A stretch of 64,000 nucleotides of DNA, from contig NZ_AGAF01000120.1 of NCBI RefSeq assembly GCF_000224515.1, forward strand, positions 1 through 64,000, given 5' to 3'. The stretch comes from Desulfosporosinus sp. OT. Lineage in GTDB: Bacteria > Bacillota > Desulfitobacteriia > Desulfitobacteriales > Desulfitobacteriaceae. A program made the position numbers and the translations under genes. Of this stretch, positions 14,875-23,652 are shown piece after piece. The first letter of the stretch is position 1. Each line of letters opens with the position of its first letter. Below the pieces are notes generated by a model. It worked only from the letters and a program-made list of their open reading frames with translations, did no database searches and was not told where the DNA came from.

Positions 14875-15870
14875 CTATAATCCTGTAGGACGTTCTAGCA
14901 GCGCCACTAGTAAATCAACGGCTGCTTCAACATCATATTTATCAATCATTTCGGATGGGCTATGAACATATCGCGTAGGAATCGAGAGAACGCCTGAGGG
15001 CACCCCTCCTCTGGCCAAATGAATAGCTCCTGAATCCGTTCCCCCATACTCTAAAACCTCCCACTGGAAAGGAATGTTTAGTTCTGTGGCTATATCAGCC
15101 ATCCAACGTTTAATTTGAGGAGAGGTAATCATAGAACGGTCGAGTACCTTTATCCCTACACCGCTTCCTAGTTCTACGGACATTGGATGCGCTTTAGGGG
15201 TATCCCCGGTTGCTGTCACATCGACAGCGATTGCCAAATCAGGTTCGAGAGCATAGGCAGCCGTTCGGGCACCGCGGGTCCCGATTTCTTCTTGTACGGT
15301 AAAGACAAACGCCAACTCATGTGTGGACTGGGTTCGTTTAAGAGCTTCAATCGCCACAAAACAACCTATTCGATCATCAAGGGCCTTGGATATAATCCTA
15401 GATCCTGATTCTATAAAATCCCCCACAAAAACCCCAGTTTCCCCTATACGGACAAACTGCTCGGCCTCTTCCCGAGTCGATGCACCAATATCGAGATAGA
15501 GTTTATCAAGTTTAAAATCACTGGGCTTATCTAATTTTTCCACCCCAATCGTTCCGATTCTACCCTTGCTAAACTTTACTCTTTGCCCAATAAGGTTGGG
15601 AATACGCACTCCGCCAAGAGGGGCGAAACGCAAGAACCCTTCTTTATCAATATGGGTTACCATCAAGCCAATTTCGTCCATATGAGCAGCTATCATGATT
15701 TTCTTACCAGTTCCATGGCGCCGGACTATGAGATTCCCCAAGGTATCTATTGTCTGTTCATCACAGTAAGAACTCAGTTGTCCAGCTATAAATTCCGCGA
15801 CTCGCTCTTCAGAACCGGACGGGCCCGATATTTGGGTTAAATATCCAAGCATTGCATAGTTCAGATCCAT
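14875..15870 (-). CDS. M42 family metallopeptidase (third of three)
   Basis: 331 residues of the M42 dinuclear zinc/cobalt aminopeptidase family (FrvX/PepA/TET-like). Metal ligands and catalytic residues are visible in order: AAHMDEIGLMV (His), KALDDRIGCFVA (bridging Asp), TVQEEIGTRGA (Glu-Glu), VDVTATGD (Asp) and YVHSPSEMID (His). The family forms large cytosolic tetrahedral oligomers that trim short peptides. The start ATG follows AGGAGG. It is the last gene of a tight three-gene run of paralogues that end at a strong terminator. The cleaved N-terminal residue type cannot be predicted. Confidence 0.92.
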   Translation of the reverse strand: MDLNYAMLGYLTQISGPSGSEERVAEFIAGQLSSYCDEQTIDTLGNLIVRRHGTGKKIMIAAHMDEIGLMVTHIDKEGFLRFAPLGGVRIPNLIGQRVKFSKGRIGTIGVEKLDKPSDFKLDKLYLDIGASTREEAEQFVRIGETGVFVGDFIESGSRIISKALDDRIGCFVAIEALKRTQSTHELAFVFTVQEEIGTRGARTAAYALEPDLAIAVDVTATGDTPKAHPMSVELGSGVGIKVLDRSMITSPQIKRWMADIATELNIPFQWEVLEYGGTDSGAIHLARGGVPSGVLSIPTRYVHSPSEMIDKYDVEAAVDLLVALLERPTGL

Positions 15871-15899
15871 TACAAATTAACCTCCTATCATAAAGCTAG

Positions 15900-16913
15900 C
15901 TAAAGCATACGAGGAAAGTCCTTTAAAAGTTCATCCACGAGCTTAAGACATGCTGTAAAATCGTATTCTGAGATAATCGAGGCAAAAGAATGGATATAAC
16001 GACACGGTACATTTAAAACAATTGTCGGGATTCCAGCTTTGCTCACATGTATTGGACCAGCGTCATTTCCGCCGCTGGTTCCGCGTCGAAACTGGAGGGG
16101 AATTCCTTTTTGACGAGCTAAGTCCGTCACCCAATGGATAAGTTTTGGACTGTAGAGGGTTGTTCTATCCAGCAGCGAACAAGCAGGTCCTTTGCCTAAC
16201 TCCGTAACCCAGCCCTCTTCTTTACACTCTGACACGTCTGCAGCGACAGTTCCCTCGATGACAATGGCAAAATCCGGAGCAAGATGATAAGCAGCGACCT
16301 TGGCACCCCGAAGACCTACCTCCTCTTGTACTGTAAAAGCGGCTACTAAGGGATAATCATAGTCTCGCTTAAGAAGCTCTACTAAGATGGCACAACCAAC
16401 CCGATCATCAAATGCCTTTCCTTTGTAAAGCCCCTCTCCGAAAGGCTCACATTTCGTCATGAAATAAGCATAATCGCCGAGTTTCACCTTACTGGAGGCA
16501 TCTTCTTTAGATTTAGCTCCGATATCAATATATAATTGGTCAAAGGACAAAGCCCTCTGGCGTTCTGAACGTTTTTGTAAATGGATGGCTTTGGCCCCGA
16601 TTACTCCGACTAGGGATTGGTTAATTTGTACTGGTTTAGAGACGAGGATTCGGGCATCAATTCCACCGACTGGTCGGAACTTGAGAAAACCGTCGTTAGT
16701 AATCTCCATGATCATCAACGCCACTTCATCCATATGAGCTGTAAGCACAACTTTAGGGCCCGTTAGATGCCCTTTTTTGGTCGCAATCAAATTTCCCATT
16801 TTATCAACGCTTATCGTGTCGACATAGGGTTCAATTTGTTGGCGCAAAAAATCACGCACGAGGGCTTCAGCCCCTGAGGTACCGTTTAATTCGCTCAGGC
16901 TCTTTAATAACAT
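15900..16913 (-). CDS. M42 family metallopeptidase (second of three)
   Basis: 337 residues. Motifs as in its neighbours: LTAHMDEVALMI, KAFDDRVGCAIL, TVQEEVGLRGA, a variant fourth ligand site VIEGTVAAD (Glu before Gly where the other two have Asp) and YIHSFASII. The paralogues share only partial identity, so this is an old duplication and not a recent one. The start ATG is preceded by GGAGGGATTTTT. It overlaps the upstream M42 gene by about ten bases, indicating translational coupling. Substrate preference is unknown; the Glu/Asp difference may reflect different metal or residue specificity. Confidence 0.92.
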   Translation of the reverse strand: MLLKSLSELNGTSGAEALVRDFLRQQIEPYVDTISVDKMGNLIATKKGHLTGPKVVLTAHMDEVALMIMEITNDGFLKFRPVGGIDARILVSKPVQINQSLVGVIGAKAIHLQKRSERQRALSFDQLYIDIGAKSKEDASSKVKLGDYAYFMTKCEPFGEGLYKGKAFDDRVGCAILVELLKRDYDYPLVAAFTVQEEVGLRGAKVAAYHLAPDFAIVIEGTVAADVSECKEEGWVTELGKGPACSLLDRTTLYSPKLIHWVTDLARQKGIPLQFRRGTSGGNDAGPIHVSKAGIPTIVLNVPCRYIHSFASIISEYDFTACLKLVDELLKDFPRML

Positions 16914-18058
16914 AAAAATCCCTCCAAATCATCCGGTAAAGAGGCAATAAAATGAGCAAGTAGTTTTCCAGAATTAAGTACGTCTTGCATATCGAGCGTT
17001 TCCACAGAGGTATGCATATAGCGCAAGGGAATTGAGACCAGCCCCGTAGGAATACCTGCTCTAGTTACTTGAATAACCCAAGCATCCGTTCCAGAATGTC
17101 CTGGGATTGGTTCGATTTGTATGGGTAGACGGTGCTCTTGCGCAGTTTCTGTGAGCTGACGATAGATGGCGGGGTGAATGTTAGGACCGAGAGCCACTGC
17201 CGGCCCCTTTCCCAATTCAATCGTAACTTGACCCTTAGTATCTGGCGTACTCGCGTGGGTAACATCAATAGCCACGGCTAAATCCGGATTAAGCGTATAA
17301 GCACTGGTAAGCGCTCCCCGAATCCCCTCTTCTTCTTGAGTCGTAGCCACGGCAATGACATCGTGAAGATGCTGTAGGCGGGAGAGCTCTTCTAGGCAAA
17401 CCATCATCACCACGACCCCGGCGCGGTCATCCAACGATTTTCCTGCCATCACGTTATTTAGCAATGGGTATGTCTCTCTCTTTAGCGTAATAGTATCCCC
17501 CACTTGAATAAGCTCCTTGATTTTAGCGAGAGAAAGCCCTACATCAATGGTCATGTCCTCCATCTTAACGGCTTGATCATAATCCTCATTTGCTAAAAGG
17601 TGGGGAGGCACGGAGCCAATAATCCCGGGAATCACCTGGCGTCCATGAATAAGCACTTCTTGAGACAAGAGAGTTCGCTGGTCTATTCCTCCAATGGAGG
17701 TGAAACGTAGAAAACCTCGCGGATCGATTCCTTTCACGATAAGACCGATTTCATCCATATGAGCCGCTAACATGATTTTTTTGTGGCTTTTGCTGTTGCC
17801 CTTTTTCAAAGCATATACATTGCCAAATGTATCGCAGCGCACCTCATCAGTTAATTTCTTGAATCGTTCCATAACTAAAGAAGCGATAGCAATTTCATAG
17901 CCGGATACCCCTGAGCTAATCGATAAAAGACTAAGGAATTCTCTCGCACCCTGCCTTTGCGCGTTAAGCAAACGATCACCTTCTCTCAGAAAAACTGTTT
18001 CAATTTCATAATTTTTATATATTACTTCGCCTTGCCATTCAGAATACCTTCTATACAT
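16904..18058 (-). CDS. M42 family metallopeptidase (first of three)
   Basis: 384 residues, about 40 longer at the N-terminus than the two following paralogues. M42 signatures are present: LAAHMDEIGLIV, KSLDDRAGVVVM, TTQEEEGIRGA, IDVTHASTPD and YMHTSVETLD. Three successive Glu in the third motif still provide the catalytic pair. The ATG at 18056-18058 has AGGGAG very close upstream; a start nearer LLNAQRQG would give the usual length. The gene begins about 42 nt after the terminator of the 18100-18711 non-coding RNA, so that RNA may serve as its leader. Confidence 0.9.
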   Translation of the reverse strand: MYRRYSEWQGEVIYKNYEIETVFLREGDRLLNAQRQGAREFLSLLSISSGVSGYEIAIASLVMERFKKLTDEVRCDTFGNVYALKKGNSKSHKKIMLAAHMDEIGLIVKGIDPRGFLRFTSIGGIDQRTLLSQEVLIHGRQVIPGIIGSVPPHLLANEDYDQAVKMEDMTIDVGLSLAKIKELIQVGDTITLKRETYPLLNNVMAGKSLDDRAGVVVMMVCLEELSRLQHLHDVIAVATTQEEEGIRGALTSAYTLNPDLAVAIDVTHASTPDTKGQVTIELGKGPAVALGPNIHPAIYRQLTETAQEHRLPIQIEPIPGHSGTDAWVIQVTRAGIPTGLVSIPLRYMHTSVETLDMQDVLNSGKLLAHFIASLPDDLEGFLCY

Positions 18059-18099
18059 ATCTCCCTGTTCAATCTTCGGTTATAGGTCCTCCAAAAAGA

Positions 18100-18711
18100 C
18101 CAAAAAATAGAGGCCACTCATTGAGTGACCTTTAAATCTAATTTGAATCCCGCAAAGTTCCTCCAGAATTAATGGATGCACGACTCGAGATTAATCTTAA
18201 ACCAAACTTTCCGAACTGTCATTAACCGGAGTAAAATAGGTTAGAGCTAATATACCCTACAACTAAGCAACCGAACAAGAAATCGTTCCGAAAAACCGAA
18301 TTGGTAATGGTAATTGCTTTTAACTAAACTAAGAACTTAAACCAGTCAAAAACAACTTAAGGTAAGGAAACTAATCTGGACAAATCCTCCACTAGTTCCG
18401 TCGACAAAAACCAACTGGGGTCAATCTGAAAACAGCCCATTCAAATCTGAACTCAATTTCCCAGCTTATTAAAATAGACTACCGATAAGGAAGACTTAAC
18501 TCAGACTGACTGGGAGGAACTCTGCGGGAAAGCTTTCTTTTCTAATGACAAAAACCACCCTTCTAGGTGGCTTCAATTCTCAAAATCCAGCATTTGCTAA
18601 ATTAACTCAACGGATTGCAATGCCTAAATCTTCGAAGAATCGAAATTTCACCTAGCACGCGACCACTAAATTAGTACAATAGACTGAATTACTGATAACT
18701 AAGTTGATTAT
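18100..18711 (-). ncRNA. Large structured ncRNA, copy A (about 610 nt)
   Basis: Bounded by a consensus promoter (18718-18745) and a terminator (18102-18132), with no coding frame. It shares many blocks with copy B, such as TTCGATTCTTCGAAG-type hairpins, GCCACCTAGAAGGGTGG, CTCCACTAGT-flanked GGATTTGTCCAGATTAG and CTGGAGGAACTTTGCGGG, separated by variable linkers. CCCGCAGAGTTCCTCCCAG near the 5' end is complementary to CTGGAGGAACTTTGCGGG near the 3' end. This implies a long-range stem closing a multi-branched fold. Size and complexity recall the OLE/ROOL/GOLLD class of ornate RNAs, but I cannot assign it. It ends 42 nt before the M42 operon. Confidence 0.75.
18102..18132 (-). terminator. Terminator of ncRNA copy A
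   Basis: On the minus strand AGGTCACTCA / TGAGTGGCCT forms a 10-bp stem (one wobble pair) followed by CTATTTTTTGG. It lies between the ncRNA body and the first M42 gene, so it either ends the ncRNA or acts as an attenuator. Confidence 0.85.
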
Positions 18712-18717
18712 AGTCTT

Positions 18718-18745
18718 ATTATATCAAAATTGGGTACCTTGTCAA
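18718..18745 (-). promoter_or_regulatory. Sigma-A promoter of ncRNA copy A
   Basis: TTGACA (18740-18745), a 16-bp spacer and TATAAT (18718-18723): both hexamers are perfect consensus. The predicted transcription start is near 18711. Confidence 0.85.
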
Positions 18746-18764
18746 GGTCTAAATTCTGCTAATT

Positions 18765-19423
18765 CAAAAAGTAAGGGCCACTCATTGAGTGGCCCTTAAA
18801 ACTTAATTTAAATCCCGCAAAGTTCCTCCAGAATTAATGGATACACGGCTCGAGATTAATCTAACTTTACTCTTTACTAAATCATTATTAACCGGAATAA
18901 CATAGGTTTTTGTAACGAACACACCTTACAACTAAGCCAAATTACTAGATAAAGAATGATCTTAAAAACCAAACTCGTAAGGATTAAATACTTTGACCTA
19001 AACTAAAGCAAACCAGTCAAAAACTAAGTTTAAGGTAAGGAAACTAATCTGGACAAATCCTCCACTATTTCATCTGTTAACTTTAAGGTCTAACTGGGGT
19101 CAATCTGACAACAGCCCTTTAATAATCGGGAAACGTTAAAGTTGCAATCACCTGAATTCTGAACTTAATTTCCTTGATTTACAGACTACCGGAAAGGAAC
19201 GCTTAACTCAGACAGACTGACTGGAGGAGAAACTTTGCGGGAAACTTTTCTTTTAAACAACAAAAACCACCCTTCTAGGTGGCTCCAACTCTCCGAAATC
19301 CAGCATTGGCTTAACTGATTGCAATGCTGAAACCTTCGATGAATCGAAACTTTACCTAGCACGCTACCACAAGTTAATAAATAGACTGAATCTTTTTTTG
19401 GTTCAAGTATCTTGATTGATTAT
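18765..19423 (-). ncRNA. Large structured ncRNA, copy B (about 660 nt)
   Basis: It has the same architecture as copy A: its own consensus promoter, about 650 nt without a coding frame, and a strong terminator at 18773-18797. Conserved blocks occur in the same order as in copy A, and the linkers differ in length and sequence, the pattern expected of a structured RNA under selection. The long-range pair CCCGCAAAGTTTCTCC (5' side) with GGAGGAACTTTGCGGG (3' side) is kept although individual bases differ. Copy A's promoter starts some 20-50 bp after copy B ends, so the two are separate tandem transcription units. Confidence 0.75.
18773..18797 (-). terminator. Terminator of ncRNA copy B
   Basis: A perfect inverted repeat AAGGGCCACTCA / TGAGTGGCCCTT followed on the minus strand by ACTTTTTG. 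Confidence 0.88.
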
Positions 19424-19429
19424 GTCTAC

Positions 19430-19457
19430 ATTATAGCTGAATTCTGGGTTTTGTCAA
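19430..19457 (-). promoter_or_regulatory. Sigma-A promoter of ncRNA copy B
   Basis: TTGACA (19452-19457), a 16-bp spacer and TATAAT (19430-19435), identical in spacing and hexamers to the promoter of copy A. The start is predicted near 19423. Confidence 0.85.
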
Positions 19458-19458
19458 G

Positions 19459-19490
19459 TGAAAGTTGAGGTAATTCTACCCCAACTTTCA
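19459..19490. terminator. Inverted repeat, possible terminator of the lactate operon
   Basis: GAAAGTTGAGG and CCCCAACTTTC form an 11-bp stem (one wobble) around an 8-nt loop, just upstream of the copy B -35 box. There is no T-run, so termination is uncertain; it could also bind a regulator. Confidence 0.35.
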
Positions 19491-19597
19491 ACTTAAACTT
19501 GCGGCAAACACAGTTTCCTTGTTCGTGAACGACATCTCACCTAAGAGGTAGCGAACTCTTAGTGAACGTTGGTAAAAAGCAAATTACAACATTGAAG

Positions 19598-20881
19598 CTA
19601 ATTCACAATGGGAAAGGTGTTTCCGCCGTGAGGCATTAAATAAACGGAATCCGGTTGGTGCCCAAGGATTTGCGAGGCTAACTGCAAAGCTTCGTCAGCA
19701 GAATGGGCTGGGATCATCTTCACCCGTTTAACCACGTCTTCAGGTAGCGAACTGATCAAAATGACTGGTGTCTTTCGACAGATGCTGGCCGTTCTTAAAC
19801 TTACAAACCCTGGCATAGTAAAGTCGGCATGAAGCTGTGCATTCATGTTTTCGACCTCACCGTGCTTAAAGAACTCCTCAAATGGTCGAGAACCAATCCC
19901 ATCTGAGCATTCACTCACTAGGATAATGACTCCACCTTCCCGAACCGCATAAGTAGAATTATCCAAGGCTTTGATCGCTTGGTAAAGTTGAATATCCTTA
20001 GGATACCCCCCACTTGAAACAATGACTAACTCTGCTTTTTCATCTATTTCAATACCAAAGATTTCTTCAGTAACTCTGCAGCCCGCTAAATGTGCTTGCT
20101 CCAACTCACCAGCTGCAATATAGACAAATTCCTTTTTCTCGTTGACTACCACGTTTAGAATGAAATCCACCCCAACTCTCAGGGCTATTTCTAACATGTC
20201 CTCGGCAACCGGATTGCCGTCCATTTTTCCGGTCTCGATGTTTGGATTAATTCCCGAGGGACCAGCATCTTTAAGTGCCAAAGCATGATTTTTCTGGATC
20301 ATTCCGTAGCCACAAACTCCGGGAGCAATTGACTTGCGACCACCACCGAATCCTGCGAGCAGATGATAGGCAATGCCTCCGGTCAGAATTACTTTATCCG
20401 CTTCCCATACGCGACGATTGACAAGAATAGGTGTTCCCTGTGATGATTTGCCCAAATCCACCAAATCATCCGCCTTGCACTCATGATCGTAAATAGGAAC
20501 CCTTGCTAAAACCTTTGTACCACAAATTGCCGTGTGTTCTTCTAACGTTTGTACACGGTGATCCCCCGTTGCTGTGACAATAGAGATATCCTTATCTGGT
20601 ACCCCAGCCTCATTCAAGACGTCCAGCAAAACCGGCAAGAGAACATCCGTTCTTATCCAAAGCCGGGTAACATCACTAACGACAATAACCACTTGGTCCC
20701 CTGCTTTGACCACCTTTGCCAATGGAGCCGTTCCAAGAGGATGAGCCACTGCTTGGCGAATCGCCTGTTCAATATCCGGAATTGGCTGGCTGGCCTTCGC
20801 CTCAATCTCCTGAACTTTCACAGAGGCCGGAAGCTCAAAAGACAGCATTTCTTTACCATAAGCAAGTTCAAAACGAGTCAT
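19598..20881 (-). CDS. larA: Nickel-dependent lactate racemase
   Basis: 427 residues matching LarA, which interconverts D- and L-lactate with a nickel-pincer cofactor attached to lysine. The key residues fall where expected: His108 in TATGDHR, His173 in AYHLLAGF, Lys183 in GGGRKSIAPG (the cofactor-bearing lysine) and His199 in KNHAL. The start ATG follows GAGGGAG. The cofactor-making genes larB, larC and larE are not in the window. The two genes upstream encode a GlcD/GlcF-type lactate dehydrogenase, so the set would allow oxidation of both lactate isomers. Other LarA homologues act on related 2-hydroxy acids, so exact substrate is inferred. Confidence 0.88.
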   Translation of the reverse strand: MTRFELAYGKEMLSFELPASVKVQEIEAKASQPIPDIEQAIRQAVAHPLGTAPLAKVVKAGDQVVIVVSDVTRLWIRTDVLLPVLLDVLNEAGVPDKDISIVTATGDHRVQTLEEHTAICGTKVLARVPIYDHECKADDLVDLGKSSQGTPILVNRRVWEADKVILTGGIAYHLLAGFGGGRKSIAPGVCGYGMIQKNHALALKDAGPSGINPNIETGKMDGNPVAEDMLEIALRVGVDFILNVVVNEKKEFVYIAAGELEQAHLAGCRVTEEIFGIEIDEKAELVIVSSGGYPKDIQLYQAIKALDNSTYAVREGGVIILVSECSDGIGSRPFEEFFKHGEVENMNAQLHADFTMPGFVSLRTASICRKTPVILISSLPEDVVKRVKMIPAHSADEALQLASQILGHQPDSVYLMPHGGNTFPIVN

Positions 20882-20953
20882 GCTTTACACTCCCTCATTT
20901 TTCTTAGGTTATCTAAATCCACTTCAAAAGCAATATCTGGTCATGATGCAGAA

Positions 20954-22231
20954 TTAACTATTGTTCTTTGCAGTGTATGCCATTTCTAAAAGTTGGGCTG
21001 TATGGATCACCTTCACCGGGACGTTCTGACGATGCAGACCGTCCGCGATGTGCATTCGACAGGCAGAGCACCCAGTAACCAACACCTCTGCACCTGTTTG
21101 CTTAATATCATTAACTTTATGGTCATTGATTTGGGTCGAAAGTTCATAATGAGCTAAACTGAAAGAACCTCCACTTCCACAACAGGTATCTGATTTTTGC
21201 ATTTCATTAAAAATCACTCCCGAAATACTTTTAATGATCTGCCTAGGTTGCTCTTTTACCTTTAATCCTCTGACGAGATGACAAGGATCATGGTAGGTCA
21301 CTTTCATTGGCAAATGACCTATTCTGTCCGCAAATCCCTCCAAGGAGACCACCAGTTCTGTGAAATCTTTAACTAAGACTCCTAACTTCTTGGCCTTTTC
21401 AGCATAAATTGGGTCATCTTCGAGTAACTCAGCATACTCTTCCTTAAGCGCCAAGCCACAGGTCCCACAGGCCACGACGATCAAATCAACCTCCTCTTTC
21501 CAGAAAACATCGATGTTCGCTTTGGCCATCTCTTTAGCAGATTCATAATCTCCGTTAATCCGAACAGGGGTACCGCAACAGTTTTGGAGAGAGGGAATAA
21601 CGACCTCAACTCCATTGTGTTTAAGTACATTGATGACTGCGTTACCGGTATCTGTATAAATATAGTTAATCATACATCCCGTAAAAAAGGCAACCCGCAG
21701 TTTAGCACCTGAAACTTTAATTACTTGAGGATATCCCGACCTGAACGATTTGGGTGCCAGTGGCGAAAGAAGTCTTCTTTTGTCCAGTCCCAGCGACATT
21801 CTTGGCAACATTCCTTGACCTTGAGGCCCTTTGCGGAAGACCAATCCTTGGAATACACTGCCCGCCTTCATTCCTGTGTTGAAAACCCAACGGTTTTTTA
21901 AAACCAAACGAAAGATCAGTTTCTTAAGCAGAGAGAGTCCTTTCTGCTCTGCGATTTCTTTACGAGCCGCCTCCACTAGTTTGTCCACTTTCACACCACT
22001 GGGACAGTTAACAACGCAGGCTTTACACATCAAGCACAACGACATTTTGTCGCTAAAACCTTCAGTAAGATCTAATTCTTTTGTGATCACTCCGCTTATT
22101 AGCTTAACTCTTCCTCGCGCTACCGTGGATTCAGCCTGAAGCTCTTTAAATACCGGACAGACATTTTGGCAGGCACCACAACGAATACAGCGAATGACTT
22201 CTTTTTCCCAAGACTCAAATGAACGTTCCAT
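20954..22231 (-). CDS. glcF: (Fe-S)-binding subunit of glycolate/lactate oxidase
   Basis: Two 4Fe-4S ferredoxin motifs at the N-terminus (CIRCGACQNVCP and CLMCKACVVNCP) are followed by two CCG domains (GCMINYIYTD with NCCGTPV, and TCCGSGGSF with GCSACRMH). This is the GlcF/LldE-type electron-transfer subunit that accepts electrons from the flavin subunit next to it. The ATG at 22229-22231 is preferred (GGAG nine bases upstream) over a TTG five codons earlier. It begins just past the stop of the upstream flavin subunit gene, pointing to one operon. Whether electrons go to quinone or to an electron-transferring flavoprotein is not visible. Confidence 0.88.
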   Translation of the reverse strand: MERSFESWEKEVIRCIRCGACQNVCPVFKELQAESTVARGRVKLISGVITKELDLTEGFSDKMSLCLMCKACVVNCPSGVKVDKLVEAARKEIAEQKGLSLLKKLIFRLVLKNRWVFNTGMKAGSVFQGLVFRKGPQGQGMLPRMSLGLDKRRLLSPLAPKSFRSGYPQVIKVSGAKLRVAFFTGCMINYIYTDTGNAVINVLKHNGVEVVIPSLQNCCGTPVRINGDYESAKEMAKANIDVFWKEEVDLIVVACGTCGLALKEEYAELLEDDPIYAEKAKKLGVLVKDFTELVVSLEGFADRIGHLPMKVTYHDPCHLVRGLKVKEQPRQIIKSISGVIFNEMQKSDTCCGSGGSFSLAHYELSTQINDHKVNDIKQTGAEVLVTGCSACRMHIADGLHRQNVPVKVIHTAQLLEMAYTAKNNS

Positions 22232-22235
22232 CCCA

Positions 22236-23627
22236 TCACGCTCCAAACATTACGCCGGGGTTTAAGATATTGTTAGGATCAAGCGCTTGTTTAATCCGGT
22301 GTTGTACTTCAAGTCCAACCTCCCCGGTCTGTCGTGTAATGAACTTGGATTTTGCCCGACCGATTCCATGTTCACCACTTAAGGATCCGCCCATTTCCAC
22401 GGTCGCTACAAAGATTTCGTCGATGGCCTTTTCTACCCGCGCCGCCTCCTCCAGGTCCGTGGCATCAGTAAGGATCGTAGCGTGCAAGTTCCCGTCCCCG
22501 GCATGTCCGAGGATGGCAATGATAATATTATACTTAGCTGCAATTTCTTGAATCCGTCTTACAGCAACAGGAATACTGCTTCGAGGAACAGTCGCATCTT
22601 CACCGATAATGGTTGGTTTCACTCTAGATACTGCAGCAAAGGCTGAACGGCGCGCACGCCATAATTCGTTGGCTTCTTCTTTCGTCTTGGCAATCCGGAT
22701 CTGTACTGCCCCTAGCCGTCTACAAGTTTGCTCTATCTTCCCAATCTGCTTAGCTAAAATTTCCGAATCCCCATCAACCTCTATCAAAAGAACTGCACCG
22801 GCGTCTGTTGGCAGCCCAACTTTAGCATACTCCTCGATGTTTTTAATATAAATATTATCTAACAACTCAAGCGAGCAGGGAACCAATCCGCCAGCAATGA
22901 TTTCAGAAACGGTCTCACAGGCTTGGTCGATCTCAGAGAAAACTGCCATCATGGTGCTCTTACCTTCGGGTAAAGGGATAAGTTTGACAATGATTTTAGT
23001 TATGACACACAAAGTTCCTTCTGAACCCGTAAAGAGGTTTGTCATGTCATAACCCGTTACGTTCTTGATTGTTCTTCCACCGGTATTAATAACCTCTCCG
23101 GTCGGTAGCACGACTTCAAGCCCGATTACATAATCCCGAGTCACTCCGTATTTAACGCCACGCGGTCCTCCTGCACATTCCGCCACGTTCCCACCCATGG
23201 TGGAAAAAGCTTGGCTAGCAGGATCTGGTGGATAAAACAAGCCTACACTCTCAACTTCACTTTGCAATTGGCCCGTGATGACCCCTGTTTCTACAACGGC
23301 AATCAAATTTTTCCGGTCAATCTCCAGTATTTTGTTCATTCTCTTCAAAACCAAAACAATGCAGTCCCCAATAGAAATCGTCCCTCCACTGACATTTGAC
23401 CCTGCTCCTCGCGGAACGACTGGGATTTTTTCGAGATTTGCAAGCTTTAGAATTCGGGAAACTTCTTCGGTGTTTCCTGGATACACAGCAACTCCTGCTA
23501 AATCTTTTTTAATATCTGCTTTAACAAAGGAAGCATCATAGGTATAACAATATAGATCCTCTAAAGCTGTATATATATTGTCTCCCCCAACAATTTCTGT
23601 AAGCCTCTGGATAATCTCTGATTTCAA
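22236..23627 (-). CDS. glcD: FAD-linked D-lactate/glycolate dehydrogenase
   Basis: 463 residues of the GlcD/VAO flavoprotein family. The FAD-binding PCMH domain is seen as VVPRGAGSNVSGGTISI and MGGNVAECAGGPRGVKYG with ENVTGYDMTNLFTGSEGTL-like region (KNVTGYDMTNLFTGSEGTLC). The C-terminal FAD-oxidase domain carries GHAGDGNLHATIL and SGEHGIGRAKSKF. The start is TTG at 23625-23627 with GAAGG eight bases upstream. Coupled to glcF and larA in one minus-strand run, it most likely oxidises lactate; glycolate or another 2-hydroxy acid is the alternative. Confidence 0.88.
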   Translation of the reverse strand: MKSEIIQRLTEIVGGDNIYTALEDLYCYTYDASFVKADIKKDLAGVAVYPGNTEEVSRILKLANLEKIPVVPRGAGSNVSGGTISIGDCIVLVLKRMNKILEIDRKNLIAVVETGVITGQLQSEVESVGLFYPPDPASQAFSTMGGNVAECAGGPRGVKYGVTRDYVIGLEVVLPTGEVINTGGRTIKNVTGYDMTNLFTGSEGTLCVITKIIVKLIPLPEGKSTMMAVFSEIDQACETVSEIIAGGLVPCSLELLDNIYIKNIEEYAKVGLPTDAGAVLLIEVDGDSEILAKQIGKIEQTCRRLGAVQIRIAKTKEEANELWRARRSAFAAVSRVKPTIIGEDATVPRSSIPVAVRRIQEIAAKYNIIIAILGHAGDGNLHATILTDATDLEEAARVEKAIDEIFVATVEMGGSLSGEHGIGRAKSKFITRQTGEVGLEVQHRIKQALDPNNILNPGVMFGA

Positions 23628-23652
23628 AATCGTTGCCTTCTTCCATTTATTT

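Noticed and set aside
18100..19423. T-box riboswitch reading of the twin RNAs
   Set aside because: A TGGAGGAACTTTGCGGG stretch before each terminator faintly resembles a T-box, but the AGGGTGGNACCGCG core is not met, the length is two to three times too long, and two complete promoter-terminator units are not the T-box layout.
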